Shown: positions 36,806 to 46,419, counted from the stretch's first letter. The stretch: DNA of 64,000 bases from JAJDNH01 sp964552395 (GCA_964552395.1 CAZKGM010000014.1:1-64000), one strand, 5' to 3'. Translations and numbers: made by a program. The notes: generated from the letters alone by a model not told the origin.

Positions 36806-36819
<14 letters not shown>
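34675..36819 (+). CDS. Fusion of D-Ala-D-Ala-ligase-like ATP-grasp and DmpA/BapA (P1) peptidase
   Basis: A 714-residue two-domain protein. Residues 1 to about 330 are an ATP-grasp ligase of the D-Ala-D-Ala ligase type: MRITVAFNLRTDASEES opening, the PVIIKPNAEGSSKGV loop, VVEEFIAGRELSVPIL, and the metal-site strand FFIELNPLPSLHP. Residues about 340-710 are a P1-family Ntn hydrolase, as in DmpA and BapA. These mature by self-cleavage before a Ser; the equivalent is in TDYGSVITVVATDVPLL, Ser587, so cleavage between Gly586 and Ser587 is predicted. P1 enzymes release N-terminal D- or beta-amino acids. Joining a ligase and such a peptidase in one chain is unusual. Ribosome site AAGGGAG. The next gene overlaps by 14 bases. 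Confidence 0.87.
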
Positions 36820-37822
<1,003 letters not shown>

Positions 37823-37825
37823 GCG

Positions 37826-39160
37826 CTACGCGGCCGCCGAGGCCGCAGTCAGGTGCTTGGACAAGCGCTTGCCGAGCCCCATGATCGTCAGGGTCGGCGG
37901 CAGACCCATCTCCTCCGGGATCACCGAGGCGTCGCACACGTAGAGGTTGTCGACCTCGGTCTTGAGGTCCGAGTCGACGATGTCGCCGATCTTGACGGTA
38001 CCGCCCGGGTGAGTGGCCAAGTGCCAGCTGCTGAAGATCCCGCGCGCCCCCGCCTTCTCCAGTATGTCGGTCGCCCGGCGGGAGCCGCGGCGGAGCTTGT
38101 CCCGATCAGACCCGGACAGGTTCTTGCGGACCCCGCCGGAGTCGGTGAGCCGGCCTCCCAGCGAGTCGCGGATCTTCACCATGACCGGCAGCACCGAGGC
38201 ATGAGCGAACAGCCTGTGGAAACGGAACACCTCGGCGGTGAACAGCTGGTACAGCAGCCGCGGCAGCACGAGGTCGGACATCACGTACCCCTCGCCGGCC
38301 ATGTTGATGCCGGTGGCCATCGGGAACTCGCGCCCGCCGCGCAACTCCTTGACGACTCCCATGACGATCACCAGAGGGTCGAAGAAGAAGTCCCGGCCGG
38401 CACGAGGGATGCCGCTCGCCCTCAGAATCACCGGTGAACCGATGCCGCCGGCTGCCACGACGACCCTGGCACCGTGGAACCGCTGCCGCCGCCCGTTGAC
38501 GCGCGCGTCGACTCCCGTCGCAACGCCGTCTTCGACGACCACCCTGTCCACCCGCGCGCGGTCAAGGAAAGCGGCGCCGTTCCCCACCGCCTCGTCGAGA
38601 AACACCCGTGAGGTCCACTTGGCGCCGTACGGACACCCCAACGTGCACTTGTCGCAGTCGGGCCGGCACCTGTCCTGATACACCAGCTTGGGAAGCGGCT
38701 GCCAGTCGACCCCGAGGCTCCGGGCGCTGTCCATGATCCGCGACGCGGCCGGCCCGATCAGGTGATCGGCAAGGGGCGCGTAGGGCAGCTCGGACTTGAG
38801 CTTCTCCACCTCGCCCGAGATGTCGACCCCGTGCCTGGCGAGCCGCTCGAATGGCGGATCGAACGCGGTGGCGTAGTAGTAGACCGAGCTTCCGCCTGCC
38901 GTGATGGCCCGGATCATGGCCAGCAGCCTCGGCGTCAGCAGCAGGCTCCTGCCGGGAACCATCGCCTCCCGCATCAGCTGCCGCAGCGTGCCGGAGACCG
39001 GCCGGTTGGGTCCGCGCTCGAGGATCAGAACCCGCTCGCCCCGCCGGCTCAGCTCCCGGGCGACGGTCGCACCCCCGGGCCCGCTGCCGACCACGATGGT
39101 GTCGAATGACGACTCGAGTGACACGCCCATAAACCCCCCGGTGCTCTCCGGATCGGTCAT
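37826..39160 (-). CDS. GMC-family FAD oxidoreductase
   Basis: A 444-residue flavoprotein. The FAD-binding beta-alpha-beta motif VVGSGPGGATVARELSRRGE is near residues 23-42, followed by RVLILERG. The middle has a Cys-rich insertion CRPDCDKCTLGCPYGAKW, seen in a subset of GMC proteins and likely a structural or metal site. The C-terminal FAD segment NLYVCDASVIPEEMGLPP with the HLATHPGGTVKIGD active-site strand completes the family. Substrate would be an alcohol or sterol/polyol; not inferable. MTDPESTGGFMGVSLESS: the second Met is an equally good start (GGGGGG-TTT upstream). It lies four bases beyond the convergent HDAC-like gene. Confidence 0.88.
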   Translation of the reverse strand: MTDPESTGGFMGVSLESSFDTIVVGSGPGGATVARELSRRGERVLILERGPNRPVSGTLRQLMREAMVPGRSLLLTPRLLAMIRAITAGGSSVYYYATAFDPPFERLARHGVDISGEVEKLKSELPYAPLADHLIGPAASRIMDSARSLGVDWQPLPKLVYQDRCRPDCDKCTLGCPYGAKWTSRVFLDEAVGNGAAFLDRARVDRVVVEDGVATGVDARVNGRRQRFHGARVVVAAGGIGSPVILRASGIPRAGRDFFFDPLVIVMGVVKELRGGREFPMATGINMAGEGYVMSDLVLPRLLYQLFTAEVFRFHRLFAHASVLPVMVKIRDSLGGRLTDSGGVRKNLSGSDRDKLRRGSRRATDILEKAGARGIFSSWHLATHPGGTVKIGDIVDSDLKTEVDNLYVCDASVIPEEMGLPPTLTIMGLGKRLSKHLTAASAAA

Positions 39161-39298
39161 GTCCAGGCTGCTGTGTGGCAGTGCCCTGCCATTCTACGTC
39201 CCGGCGGCGCGCCACTCAACTCGGGAGGCACTGCGTGAGCTCAGGTCGCTGTAACCGCGCCGCAGTGGGAAACGCCGAGTTGCGGGACGGAGCGGCGG

Positions 39299-39430
39299 GT
39301 GGCTCGTCCCGAGCTGCTGCGAACGGACGATGTGGTCATGGGTCTGGCGAACGGCACCGGCGCCTACGCCCTCGACATGGACCTCTTGGTCCTGCACAAC
39401 GACCCCACCGGGTGGTCCCGAGTCGACTGA
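39299..39430 (+). CDS. Possible small protein or gene remnant (43 residues)
   Basis: A short frame with a GTG start, preceded by GGAGCGGCGG, reads MARPELLRTDDVVMGLANGT, then GAYALDMDLLVLHNDPTGW and a VD end. The composition is protein-like, unlike the other frames here, but there is no family match I know, and it may be the tail of a lost gene. It sits in the otherwise empty gap between the GMC oxidoreductase and alpha/beta hydrolase genes. Confidence 0.25.
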   Translation: MARPELLRTDDVVMGLANGTGAYALDMDLLVLHNDPTGWSRVD

Positions 39431-39470
39431 GCGAGCTCGTCAGGTCTGCTGGCCGTGGCGTCCGGGTCCA

Positions 39471-40409
39471 CTACTCCGCCGAGCCGGCGTCTTCCTCCTT
39501 GTACCCCACAAGCGATTCGCGCAGCGAATCGCTCACGAACCCCCGAATCGCCTCCCAGTACGCCTTGCCGCCGACGAGCCAGGTCTCGTTGTGGCGGGCG
39601 CCGGCGACGGTGTAGAAAGTCTTGGGCTCCGGCGCCGCGTCGTAGAGCGTGCGGCCCATGTCGTAGGGGACCACCTCGTCGGCGGGGCTGTGGATGAACA
39701 GCTTGGGGACGTGGATGCCGCGGATCTTGTCCAGCGAGTCCATCTTGGTGCGCACGAGAAACCTCGGCACGATGGGGAAGACCCGGCCCGCCATGTCGGG
39801 GATCGAGGTGAAGCTCGACTGGACGATCAGGCCCGCCGGCCGCACCTGCGTCGCCAGCTCGATCGCCGGCGCGCCGCCCAGTGACTTGCCGAAGATCACG
39901 ACCCGCTGCGGCGCGATGCCGCGCTCCCCGGTCAGGTAGCGCCACGCCGCGCGCGCGTCGCGGTAGAGCCCCTTCTCCGAGGGGCGGCCCTCGCTGCGGC
40001 CGTAGCCTCGGTAGTCGACCAGCAGCACCCGCGCGGGCAGGTTGACCAGGCCGACGAGCATCTCGTAGCGGTCGGTGAGGTTGCCGGCGTTGCCGTGGAA
40101 CCAGAGCATTGTCGGCAGAGTGTCGGCTTCGGCTTTCGGCGAAGCGGGAGCGGCGAGCCAGCCGTTGAGACGCACGCCGTCCTCGGTCGAGAAGTAGACG
40201 TCCTCGATCGAGATCGCCTGCCCCGCCGGCGGCCCGGGGAGGCGTGGGATGTCCCAGCGCCCGACCGGGTAGCGCGAGGGGTAGAAGATCATGTGGTTCT
40301 CGAAGCTCATCAGGAACCCCACCGAGCAGACGATGACCGCCAGCAGAGCCAGGATCGGCACCCACACCCTGCGCCGCCGGTTGCCAAGCTGACGCACGTC
40401 CACCTTCAC
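39471..40409 (-). CDS. Membrane-anchored alpha/beta hydrolase
   Basis: A 312-residue serine hydrolase related to the ABHD13/BEM46 group. The N-terminus is a basic patch and a membrane anchor (VWVPILALLAVIVCSVGFLM), so the enzyme faces the periplasm or is anchored there. The oxyanion region LWFHGNAGNLTDRYE precedes the nucleophile elbow FGKSLGG (Ser), the acid is in SPADEVVP and the His in GARHNETW. The last 20 residues include DSLRESL, which is encoded by the palindromic element at 39511-39533, i.e. the element lies within the coding end rather than at the stop. Substrate unknown; family members include lipases and peptidases. Confidence 0.87.
   Translation of the reverse strand: MKVDVRQLGNRRRRVWVPILALLAVIVCSVGFLMSFENHMIFYPSRYPVGRWDIPRLPGPPAGQAISIEDVYFSTEDGVRLNGWLAAPASPKAEADTLPTMLWFHGNAGNLTDRYEMLVGLVNLPARVLLVDYRGYGRSEGRPSEKGLYRDARAAWRYLTGERGIAPQRVVIFGKSLGGAPAIELATQVRPAGLIVQSSFTSIPDMAGRVFPIVPRFLVRTKMDSLDKIRGIHVPKLFIHSPADEVVPYDMGRTLYDAAPEPKTFYTVAGARHNETWLVGGKAYWEAIRGFVSDSLRESLVGYKEEDAGSAE
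39511..39533. repeat. Stop-region palindrome, copy 2
   Basis: AGCGATTCGC (39511-39520), loop GCA, GCGAATCGCT (39524-39533): a perfect 10-bp stem. Here it is inside the last 65 bases of the alpha/beta hydrolase gene and encodes DSLRESL, which suggests that the element can be tolerated as in-frame coding DNA. Confidence 0.7.
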
Positions 40410-40499
40410 CGTTCGAGCTTACATCTGCAGGTCGGCGATTCGTGACCGCAACCCATGCACGCCCGCGCGTGAGCGGCGTTCCTCTCTCTGCTCATCACG

Positions 40500-40522
40500 A
40501 GCGATTCACGCAGTGAATCGCT
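40500..40522. repeat. Stop-region palindrome, copy 3
   Basis: AGCGATTCAC (40500-40509), loop GCA, GTGAATCGCT (40513-40522). The right arm abuts the TAG stop (40523-40525) of the repeat-rich lipoprotein gene. Both arms carry a compensatory change against copy 2 (CGC/GCG to CAC/GTG), so the stem rather than the sequence is kept. Confidence 0.72.
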
Positions 40523-42153
40523 CTACTTCCTCCCCGGCTTCTTCCTCTGTGGCGGGTCGGCCGGCTTGTTCGTGGGCGTCGGGGTTGCGCGAGGGGCGGA
40601 CCTCGCTCTGGTGGCCGGCTTCGTTGGCGCTACCGGTTTCGCCCGTATGGCCCGGCGCGCGGCGTCCTGCCGTGCCTTGAGCTGCTCCTGCGCCTTCCGC
40701 TGCTGCTCCTGCTGCGCCTCGCGCTCGGCCCGCTGCTGCGCCTGGGCCCGGTCGCGCTCGGCTTTCTGTTTCGCGTCGGCCCGTTCGCGGTCGGCCTTTT
40801 GCTGCGCCTGGGCCCGCTCGCGCTCGCCCTGCGCGCGCGCCTTGGCGAGCTCCTGCTGGTGCTCCTTCTCGAGCTTCTTCCGCTGCTCTTCCTGGTACTT
40901 TTGGAGCTCCTGCTGCTGGCGGCGGTCCTGCTGCTCGATCTGCCTGGCGTCGGGGTGCGGCGCCCGCTCAACCCGCGGGGCGACCGGGACCACCGGTTGC
41001 GCGCGGCGTTGGGTCGGGGGCTGGGCCTGTTGCTGGGTCTGGGGCTGAACCTGCTGCCGGATCTGGGGCTGAACCCGCTGCTGGGTCTGGGGCTGAACCN
41101 NNNNNNNNNNNNNNNNNNNNNNNNNNNNNNNNNNNNNNNNNNNNNNNNNNNNNNNNNNNNNNNNNNNNNNNNNNNNNNNNNNNNNNNNNNNNNNNNNNNC
41201 TGAACCTGCTGCCGGATCTGGGGCTGAACCCGCTGCTGGGTCTGGGGCTGAACCTGCTGTCGGATTGGGGGCTGCTGCCGGGCCGGAGGAGGCGCCTCGC
41301 GGCGCAGGTCCTCGTTGGCGCGCGGACGGACGTGGACCGAGTCGAGCTGTTGCTTTCCGGGCCGGTAGAAACGAACCTCGGTCCCTTTGACGACCGTCCG
41401 CGCCTCCCTCGTCCCTTCCCCGACGCGGAACCGCTCCACCGGCCGGCCGGTTACCCGCTCGATGTGTCGAAGCTCGACGCCGCGGTTCACCACCCGGTTG
41501 TCGATGTAGGTGTAGTTGGTGATGTTGGTGGTGTTGTGGATGATCGTGACGTTACGGGCCCTCGGGAGCATGTGCCCCGACAGGCGGGGCTGGAGGAACG
41601 AGCGCTCCGGTACGAAGCAGTAGGCCTCTGGCCGGATGCCGGCGGTCAGGCTGAACCCGCCCAGCCGAATGCCGATGCCGGCCTCGAAGCCGACTGCGGG
41701 CGGCAGGGGCGCCCAACCGACGTAGCCTCCACCGTACTGCCAGGAGACCCAGGCGGGCCCCCAGACTGTGCCCGGGACCCAGATCCAGCCGAAGCGTGGA
41801 TCCTGCGCCCAACGGCCGTAGTGGTAGGTCGCCCAGCCGTACGGCTCGAACGACACCCAGGTCCAGCCGTAGGCGGTGTCCACCCAGCGGCCGTCGGTGT
41901 ACGGGCGCCAGCCAGGGGCCGGGCGACGCGGGAACCAGACCCAGCCGTAGTCGGCGGTCATCACCCAGTCGCCGTACGGCGACAGATCGTCGTAGAAGAA
42001 GCCGACCTCCGCCCGCGGCGAGGCTTGGGCATAGCCGCTGTCGTAGCCCTGAGGCGGAGCCGAGGCCGTGTCGTAGGGACCCGGGCCGTAGGCCATGCAG
42101 CCGGTGAGAGCCCCCACTAAGAGGGCTGCGACGGCGATGCCGATCGGTTTCAT
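40523..42153 (-). CDS. DUF6600-like lipoprotein with Gln-rich repeats, interrupted by N gap
   Basis: An exported lipoprotein: signal peptide MKPIGIAVAALLVGALTGC with the Cys as lipidation site, then a segment rich in Tyr, Trp and Gly (GFFYDDLSPYGDWVMTADYG, GRWAQDPRFGWIWVPGTVWG) typical of DUF6600 proteins. A middle part (VVKGTEVRFYRPGKQQLDSV) leads into a Gln/Pro/Arg repeat (PQTQQRVQPQIRQQVQ, 48-bp DNA unit), the 100-N gap, more repeat, and a Lys/Glu/Gln-rich helix (LEKEHQQELAKARAQGERER) ending in Pro/Lys. Across the gap the frames do not match as given (1631 nt), but deleting 155 nt (100 N plus the duplicated 55 bases) leaves 1476 nt = 492 codons exactly in frame, so this is one gene of about 491 residues. 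AAAGGA ribosome site. Function unknown. Confidence 0.78.
41025..41275. repeat. 48-bp tandem repeat around the first assembly gap
   Basis: A 48-bp unit, itself made of two similar 24-bp halves (CTGAACCTGCTGCCGGATCT start; CTGAACCCGCTGCTGGGTCT start), encodes a 16-residue Gln/Pro/Arg motif on the minus strand. Partial or complete units flank the N gap on both sides. Copy number in the real genome is uncertain because the assembly broke here. Confidence 0.75.
41100..41199. other. Assembly gap 1 (100 N)
   Basis: Exactly 100 N. The 55 bases before it (41045-41099) are identical to the 55 bases after it (41200-41254). Collapsing that overlap restores the reading frame of the host gene, so the N run is probably a placeholder between contigs that overlap by the assembler's k-mer, with additional 48-bp repeat units possible. 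Confidence 0.9.
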
Positions 42154-42320
42154 GAGACACCGTCCTTTCATGTGTGCCTCTCCAATATACGGCAGAGAAG
42201 GCCGGCTGCACAGCCGGGAGGTGAGGAGCCAGGAGTGAGGGGTGAGGAGATCCCCCGCCCAACCGGGAGGCTCGCACGACGCCAGACGCGAGCCATGCCC
42301 CCGCCCGCCCCCGCCGCCGG

Positions 42321-42337
42321 TTCGCGTAGCGAATCGC
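42321..42337. repeat. Stop-region palindrome, degenerate copy
   Basis: TTCGC, loop GTA, GCGAATCGCT: the right arm is intact and the left arm has only the inner five bases (GGTTCGC instead of GATTCGC). It is not next to a supported stop codon. Another degenerate copy (TTCGC-GCA-GCGACTCGCT) is at 46771-46788. Confidence 0.5.
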
Positions 42338-42487
42338 TGACGACGCCTGCACGCTGAGCCTGTCCCTGGCGCCCGTCACTTTGTTGAATCGCCGTCGGCT
42401 CACTCAGGAGACCACTCGACAGACCATCACCGGACGAGTCTTGAGAATGGCTCACCTGTCAAACGACGATCTGTCGCGTCGCGAGAA

Positions 42488-42513
42488 GCCCCAAGGGCAC
42501 GGGCCCTTGGGGC
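42488..42513 (-). terminator. Strong hairpin downstream of the OmpW-like gene
   Basis: GCCCCAAGGGC (42488-42498), loop ACGG, GCCCTTGGGGC (42503-42513): an 11-bp perfect stem about 100 bases past the stop of the OmpW-like gene. In the minus direction it is followed by TTCTCGC, a weak U-rich stretch. Probably a transcription terminator. Confidence 0.6.
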
Positions 42514-42610
42514 AACCTGAGAGGCAGGCAGGCAGTTGGCGGCGCGGGCCTTCCGGACCCTCGATGAACTGTCCGGTGTGACCCCGAACCGGTGCCTGTG
42601 CCTTGTGATC

Positions 42611-43267
42611 TCAGAAGCGATAGCCTACGCCGACCCCGAACACCCACGGGTTGACATCCACGGTTACAGTGTCGAGTACCTGCCCGTTACCGAGGACGAG
42701 ATCGACGTCCGTGGACATCTTGATGTACTTGACGTCCAGGTTGAACACCCAGGCACCTTTCAGGGCGATATCCATTCCGAGCTGCCCCGACAGGCCGAAG
42801 GAGTGACTGAAGTCGAGCTTGCGGACTCCGAGACCGGCCAGATCGTCGGAGAGGTGATAGTTATAGAAGAGGGTGTAGTTGACACCGAGGCCGCCGTAGA
42901 CATCGAGCGGGCCGCTGCTGTCGGAGTGAAACTGCAGCGTCAATGTGGGGGGCAGTACTCTGACGCTCCCTGCGTCGGCTCCCCCGAGCGCCCCTCCCGC
43001 CGTGGCGAGTTCGTGCTTCGAAGTGCCTGCGATGACCTCGAGCCCCCATTTGTTGTTGAACATGTAGGTGACGTCGACCTCGGGGATGACGTCGTTGCCG
43101 ACCGTCACCTTCGTGCCCTCGGTGCCGGCGATGGCCGTGCTGCTGTCGTTGGGGGAAACCGACAGAAGCCGTCCGCGGACGATCCAATGACCTTCCTGCG
43201 CCTGGACCAGCACTGGTGAAAGCAGTAGGGCGACAACCAACGCAATGAAACCGGTTCGAGCTTTCAT
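42611..43267 (-). CDS. OmpW-family outer-membrane protein
   Basis: A 218-residue beta-barrel with a signal peptide (MKARTGFIALVVALLLSPVL then VQAQ). OmpW features are the long first extracellular region with PEVDVTYMFNNKWGLEVIAG, then TLTLQFH, GLGVNYTLFY and the C-terminal strand WVFGVGVGYRF ending in Phe, the usual signal for barrel assembly. OmpW proteins form an eight-stranded barrel that may pass hydrophobic molecules. The start is clear: AAGGAGGAGGAG sits directly before the ATG; a 15-codon upstream frame is rejected. A terminator-like hairpin follows. Upstream (43268-43513) is a 246-bp leader with no gene. Confidence 0.9.
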   Translation of the reverse strand: MKARTGFIALVVALLLSPVLVQAQEGHWIVRGRLLSVSPNDSSTAIAGTEGTKVTVGNDVIPEVDVTYMFNNKWGLEVIAGTSKHELATAGGALGGADAGSVRVLPPTLTLQFHSDSSGPLDVYGGLGVNYTLFYNYHLSDDLAGLGVRKLDFSHSFGLSGQLGMDIALKGAWVFNLDVKYIKMSTDVDLVLGNGQVLDTVTVDVNPWVFGVGVGYRF

Positions 43268-43513
43268 CTCCTCCTCCTTTCGTGATGCCTCAAATGGGAC
43301 TATTTCAGTCACATTTCATGATGGAGCTCACCTGCCAGGTCGTACCTTGGTCTCATCGTGAGACTCCTTCTCGCCTTTGGTGGGTGCCGGGCTCTAGGGT
43401 CCGGGTCGATCGGCCGGATGATGGGTGGTGGGGCCGACGCCCGGCGAACTCCTGTTCGGTTGGTGCCCTGTGCCCCCTGAGCTTGCGCGGTCAGATCTGG
43501 TCATCGTCCCGAC

Positions 43514-44539
43514 TCAGTACGCCTGATCGCCCGCCAGCTCCTCCGCCGTGACCGGCCCGGAGAAGCGCCTATACACCCATGCTTGGTAGCCGATCACGAT
43601 CGGCACCATGACCAGTGCCACACCCAGCATGATCTTGAGGGTAAGAGGGGTCGACGCCGTATTGAACGCTGTGCGCGAGAAGGTCGCGTCGAGGCTCGAT
43701 GGGAGCAGGGCCGGGAACAGCCCAGCCACTCCGAACAGGGTGGCGCCGACGATCGTCGCCGCCGACGCCGCCCACGCCTTCCACCAAGCGCTCTTGCCTA
43801 TGAAGACGCGCGTCAGGACAATGCCTGCGACAGCCAGGAGCGGGAACACCAGCAGCGCCGGCCTGGTGAGGAGGTTCTGCCAGAGCGTCGTTGAGTGCCA
43901 GGTCATGGCAAGAAAGGCCACGGCGACCACGAGCAACGGTCCCCACAGGAGTCTTGCCGCCCGGCCCGCACGCTGATGCAGGTCGCCCTCGCTCTTGATC
44001 GCCAGCCAGAGCGCGCCGTGCACGGTGAATAACAGAACGAAGAGCACGCCGCCGAGCAACCCATACGGGTTGAGGAGGGTGAACAGGTTGCCGTGGAAGA
44101 CACCTTCTTCGTCGATCGGGATGCCGGCAAAGATGTTCGCAAACGCGACTCCGAGGAGTAGGGCGGGGACAAAGCTCCCTACCCACAGGCACGCATCCCA
44201 TGTCTTCCGCCACCACCCGGCGTCCTCCTTGCCGCGGAACTCGAACGAGATCCCGCGCAGGATGAGCGCGAAGAGCAACAGCATCAGTGGCGTGTAGAGC
44301 GCCGAGAACATCACCGCGTACGTCCCCGGGAACGCCGCAAAAGTCACCCCACCGGCCGTCAGCAGCCACACCTCGTTGCCGTCCCAGAAGGGGCCCATCG
44401 CGTTCATCACCACGCGGCGGTCCTGTTCGTTCTTCGCTAGGAACGGGCGCAAGGTTCCGAGCCCGAGGTCGAACCCGTCAAGCATGAAGTACACGGCCCA
44501 CAGCAGACCCCACAACGCGAACCAAATGGTCTCGAGCAT
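43514..44539 (-). CDS. cydB: Cytochrome bd-type quinol oxidase subunit II
   Basis: A 341-residue integral membrane protein. Opening MLETIWFALWGLLWAVYFML then DGFDLGLGTL is the CydB signature (TM1 with DGFDLG). The helices GPFWDGNEVWLLTAGGVTFA and RGISFEFRGKEDAGWWRKTW match the conserved WDGNEVWL and SFEFR motifs. With CydA it forms the high-affinity terminal oxidase that reduces oxygen from quinol. Starts 12 bp after cydA, with its GAGGGGGTGAGG ribosome site in that gap. No CydX-like ORF was identified in the 246 bp that follow. Function is reliable; whether the enzyme is bd or the cyanide-insensitive CIO type cannot be told. Confidence 0.93.
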   Translation of the reverse strand: MLETIWFALWGLLWAVYFMLDGFDLGLGTLRPFLAKNEQDRRVVMNAMGPFWDGNEVWLLTAGGVTFAAFPGTYAVMFSALYTPLMLLLFALILRGISFEFRGKEDAGWWRKTWDACLWVGSFVPALLLGVAFANIFAGIPIDEEGVFHGNLFTLLNPYGLLGGVLFVLLFTVHGALWLAIKSEGDLHQRAGRAARLLWGPLLVVAVAFLAMTWHSTTLWQNLLTRPALLVFPLLAVAGIVLTRVFIGKSAWWKAWAASAATIVGATLFGVAGLFPALLPSSLDATFSRTAFNTASTPLTLKIMLGVALVMVPIVIGYQAWVYRRFSGPVTAEELAGDQAY

Positions 44540-44551
44540 TGCCTCACCCCC

Positions 44552-45862
44552 TCACGCCGTCGCCGGCGCCGGGCCCTTGCGGGCGTACTTGAACAAGAGG
44601 TAGAAGTCGGCGGCTCCCAAGAGACTGTAGACGAGGATAAACGCCGCGGCGCTGACCGCGACCTGCGAGACAGCGAGCGGCGAGACGGCATCGGAGGTCC
44701 GCATCAACCCATAGACGATCCACGGCTGGCGCCCAAGCTCGGCGAGGGTCCACCCGGTCTGAACCGCGATGTATGGGAGCGGGATCGACCAGATGAGCGC
44801 CTTCAGGAGCAGCGGCGAGCGTTCGATCGAGTCGCGTTTGAACCACGCCCACGCCGTCAGCGCGAGAAAGAGGAAGCCGAGCCCGACCATGATCCTGAAC
44901 GACAGGAACACTGGCAGCACCGGCGGTCGGTCCTCCGCGGCATAATCCCTCAGGCCCTTCACCTCGCCGTTCGGATCGTAGGTCGCGAGCAGCGACAGAA
45001 GCCTGGGTATCGGAAGCGCCTGCACCGAGTTTCGCTCGTGCGCGGGGTCCGGCCACTGGACCAGGTTGAGGGGTACCGCGCGAGCCGTCTCCCAGTGTGA
45101 CTCCATCGCGGCGAACTTGGTGGGCTGAGCGGAGCCGAGGATCTCGGCGTTCATGTGCCCCTGGAGAATCTCGAACAGCGAGAAGATCAGTGCGAACGCG
45201 ATCGCGACCCGGAACGACTTCTTGAAGAACGAGACCTCGTGCCCGCGCAACAGATGCCAGGCCGAGATCCCCACCATGAAGAACCCGGAGAGGATATAGG
45301 CGCTGCCGACAGTGTGGATGAACTCGAGCAGGGCGAACTTCTGAGTGATGACGGCGAAGAAGTCGGTCAGCTCGGCACGGCCGTTGCGTACGGCGAAGCC
45401 TACCGGGTGCTGCATCCAGGCGTTGGCGACCAGAATCCAGAACGCAGAGACGTTGGATGCGATGGCAACGAGCCATATGGTGACGGCATGAGCTTTCGGC
45501 GAGAGCTTCTTCCAACCGAAGAACCACACGGCGACGAACGTCGACTCGAGGAAGAACGCCACCGTCGCCTCGACCGCGAGCAACGAGCCGAAGACGTCAC
45601 CAACGAACGCCGAGTAGCGCGACCAGTTGGTCCCGAACTGGAACTCGAGCGTGATCCCGGTGACGACGCCGATCGCGAAGTTGATGAGGAACAGCTTGCC
45701 CCAAAACTTCGCCGCACGCTTGTAGTCCTCGTCGCCGCTCCTGACATAGATGGTCTCCAGGATCGCTACCAGCAGGGAGAGCCCCAGCGTGAGCGGCACG
45801 AAGAGAAAGTGAAAGTACGTTGCAACCGCAAACTGCAGGCGAGATAGGGCCAGAACGGTCAA
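44552..45862 (-). CDS. cydA: Cytochrome bd-type quinol oxidase subunit I (short Q-loop)
   Basis: A 436-residue CydA. The first helix has the b595-side His (FAVATYFHFLFVPLTLGLSL). KFALLEFIHTVGSAYILSGF carries the b558 His. The C-terminal QTGWTLAELGRQPWIVYGLM is the conserved GRQPW motif. The chain is shorter than Escherichia coli CydA, so the Q-loop is of the short type. I chose a TTG start at 45862 because AAAGGAGG lies five bases upstream and the protein begins LTVLALSRLQF, as usual for CydA; the frame upstream overlaps the rrf2 gene. Second gene in an rrf2-cydA-cydB operon with 14 bp between. Confidence 0.93.
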   Translation of the reverse strand: MTVLALSRLQFAVATYFHFLFVPLTLGLSLLVAILETIYVRSGDEDYKRAAKFWGKLFLINFAIGVVTGITLEFQFGTNWSRYSAFVGDVFGSLLAVEATVAFFLESTFVAVWFFGWKKLSPKAHAVTIWLVAIASNVSAFWILVANAWMQHPVGFAVRNGRAELTDFFAVITQKFALLEFIHTVGSAYILSGFFMVGISAWHLLRGHEVSFFKKSFRVAIAFALIFSLFEILQGHMNAEILGSAQPTKFAAMESHWETARAVPLNLVQWPDPAHERNSVQALPIPRLLSLLATYDPNGEVKGLRDYAAEDRPPVLPVFLSFRIMVGLGFLFLALTAWAWFKRDSIERSPLLLKALIWSIPLPYIAVQTGWTLAELGRQPWIVYGLMRTSDAVSPLAVSQVAVSAAAFILVYSLLGAADFYLLFKYARKGPAPATA

Positions 45863-45876
45863 GACCGCCTCCTTTC

Positions 45877-46368
45877 TCAGTCGGACCGGCGTCCGCCGGC
45901 CGGAGTGGTCGGCAACGACCGGCGCAACTTCTCGGGGTATCCGTTGCTGGTGACGCCCGCCTCCAGGTCGTTCGCGAGTTGGTCGAAACGGACCTTCGCG
46001 AGCGTTGCCGCAAGCGTATCGGTTGCCTTGCACCACGCCTTGTTGACCGGGCAGGCGGCGGAGAGCGGGCACGATTTCGGTTCGTCGACGCAGGCGTTCA
46101 GCACCAGCCCGCCCTCCATGGCTTTCACAACATCAAGAAGACTGATCTCCCGCGCCGGGCGAGCGAGGGTTACTCCGCCCCCGGAGCCGCGAACCGTAGA
46201 GAGAATGCCAGCCTCTGCGAGCTTGCTGATGATCCGCCGGACGAATGCTGGAGGGAGGAGCCGCTTGGCGGCGATCTCCCGGGCAGTGACTCTGGCGCCC
46301 TCCTCCAATGTCGCGAGGTGCAGCACGATGCGAGCCGCGTAGTCGGTTTGCCGTCCGATGCCGATCAT
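45877..46368 (-). CDS. Rrf2-family iron-sulphur regulator of the cyd operon
   Basis: A 163-residue winged-helix repressor. The N-terminus (MIGIGRQTDYAARIVLHLAT, then the recognition helix AFVRRIISKLAEAGILSTVR and the wing GSGGGVTLARP) is classic Rrf2. Three Cys (CVDEPKSCPLSAACPV) match the cluster-binding loop of NsrR/IscR-type proteins, so it may sense oxygen or NO through a Fe-S cluster. It is first in the operon with cydA 14 bases away, so it probably controls the oxidase and itself. Start at 46368; the ribosome site is weak. The last 20 residues are poorly conserved. Confidence 0.88.
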   Translation of the reverse strand: MIGIGRQTDYAARIVLHLATLEEGARVTAREIAAKRLLPPAFVRRIISKLAEAGILSTVRGSGGGVTLARPAREISLLDVVKAMEGGLVLNACVDEPKSCPLSAACPVNKAWCKATDTLAATLAKVRFDQLANDLEAGVTSNGYPEKLRRSLPTTPAGGRRSD

Positions 46369-46403
46369 CTTCGGAGCGCCTGAAATGCGACCATATTACT
46401 ATC

Positions 46404-46419
46404 ATTACCAATCAGGTAT
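46404..46419. promoter_or_regulatory. Candidate operator/promoter for the rrf2-cyd operon
   Basis: ATTACC (46404-46409), five bases, GGTAT (46415-46419): an imperfect dyad of the ATACC-N5-GGTAAT type in an AT-rich patch 36-51 bases upstream of the rrf2 ATG. Read on the minus strand it is followed by TAGTAATATGG, a possible -10. Rrf2 proteins often bind such sites. Inference. Confidence 0.4.

Larger units (their letters stand above)
42154..42610. other. Non-coding interval with repeat-family and terminator sequences
   Basis: About 457 bp between the lipoprotein and OmpW-like genes, both on the minus strand. It holds a family R4 microsatellite (GGAGGTGAGGAGCCAGGAG onwards, about 42215-42300), a degenerate palindrome copy (TTCGC-GTA-GCGAATCGCT, 42321-42337) and the hairpin at 42488-42513. 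No credible gene. Confidence 0.6.

Noticed and set aside
42168..42455. 95-codon minus-strand frame before the lipoprotein gene
   Set aside because: It reads through the palindrome and microsatellite and has no ribosome site or motif.
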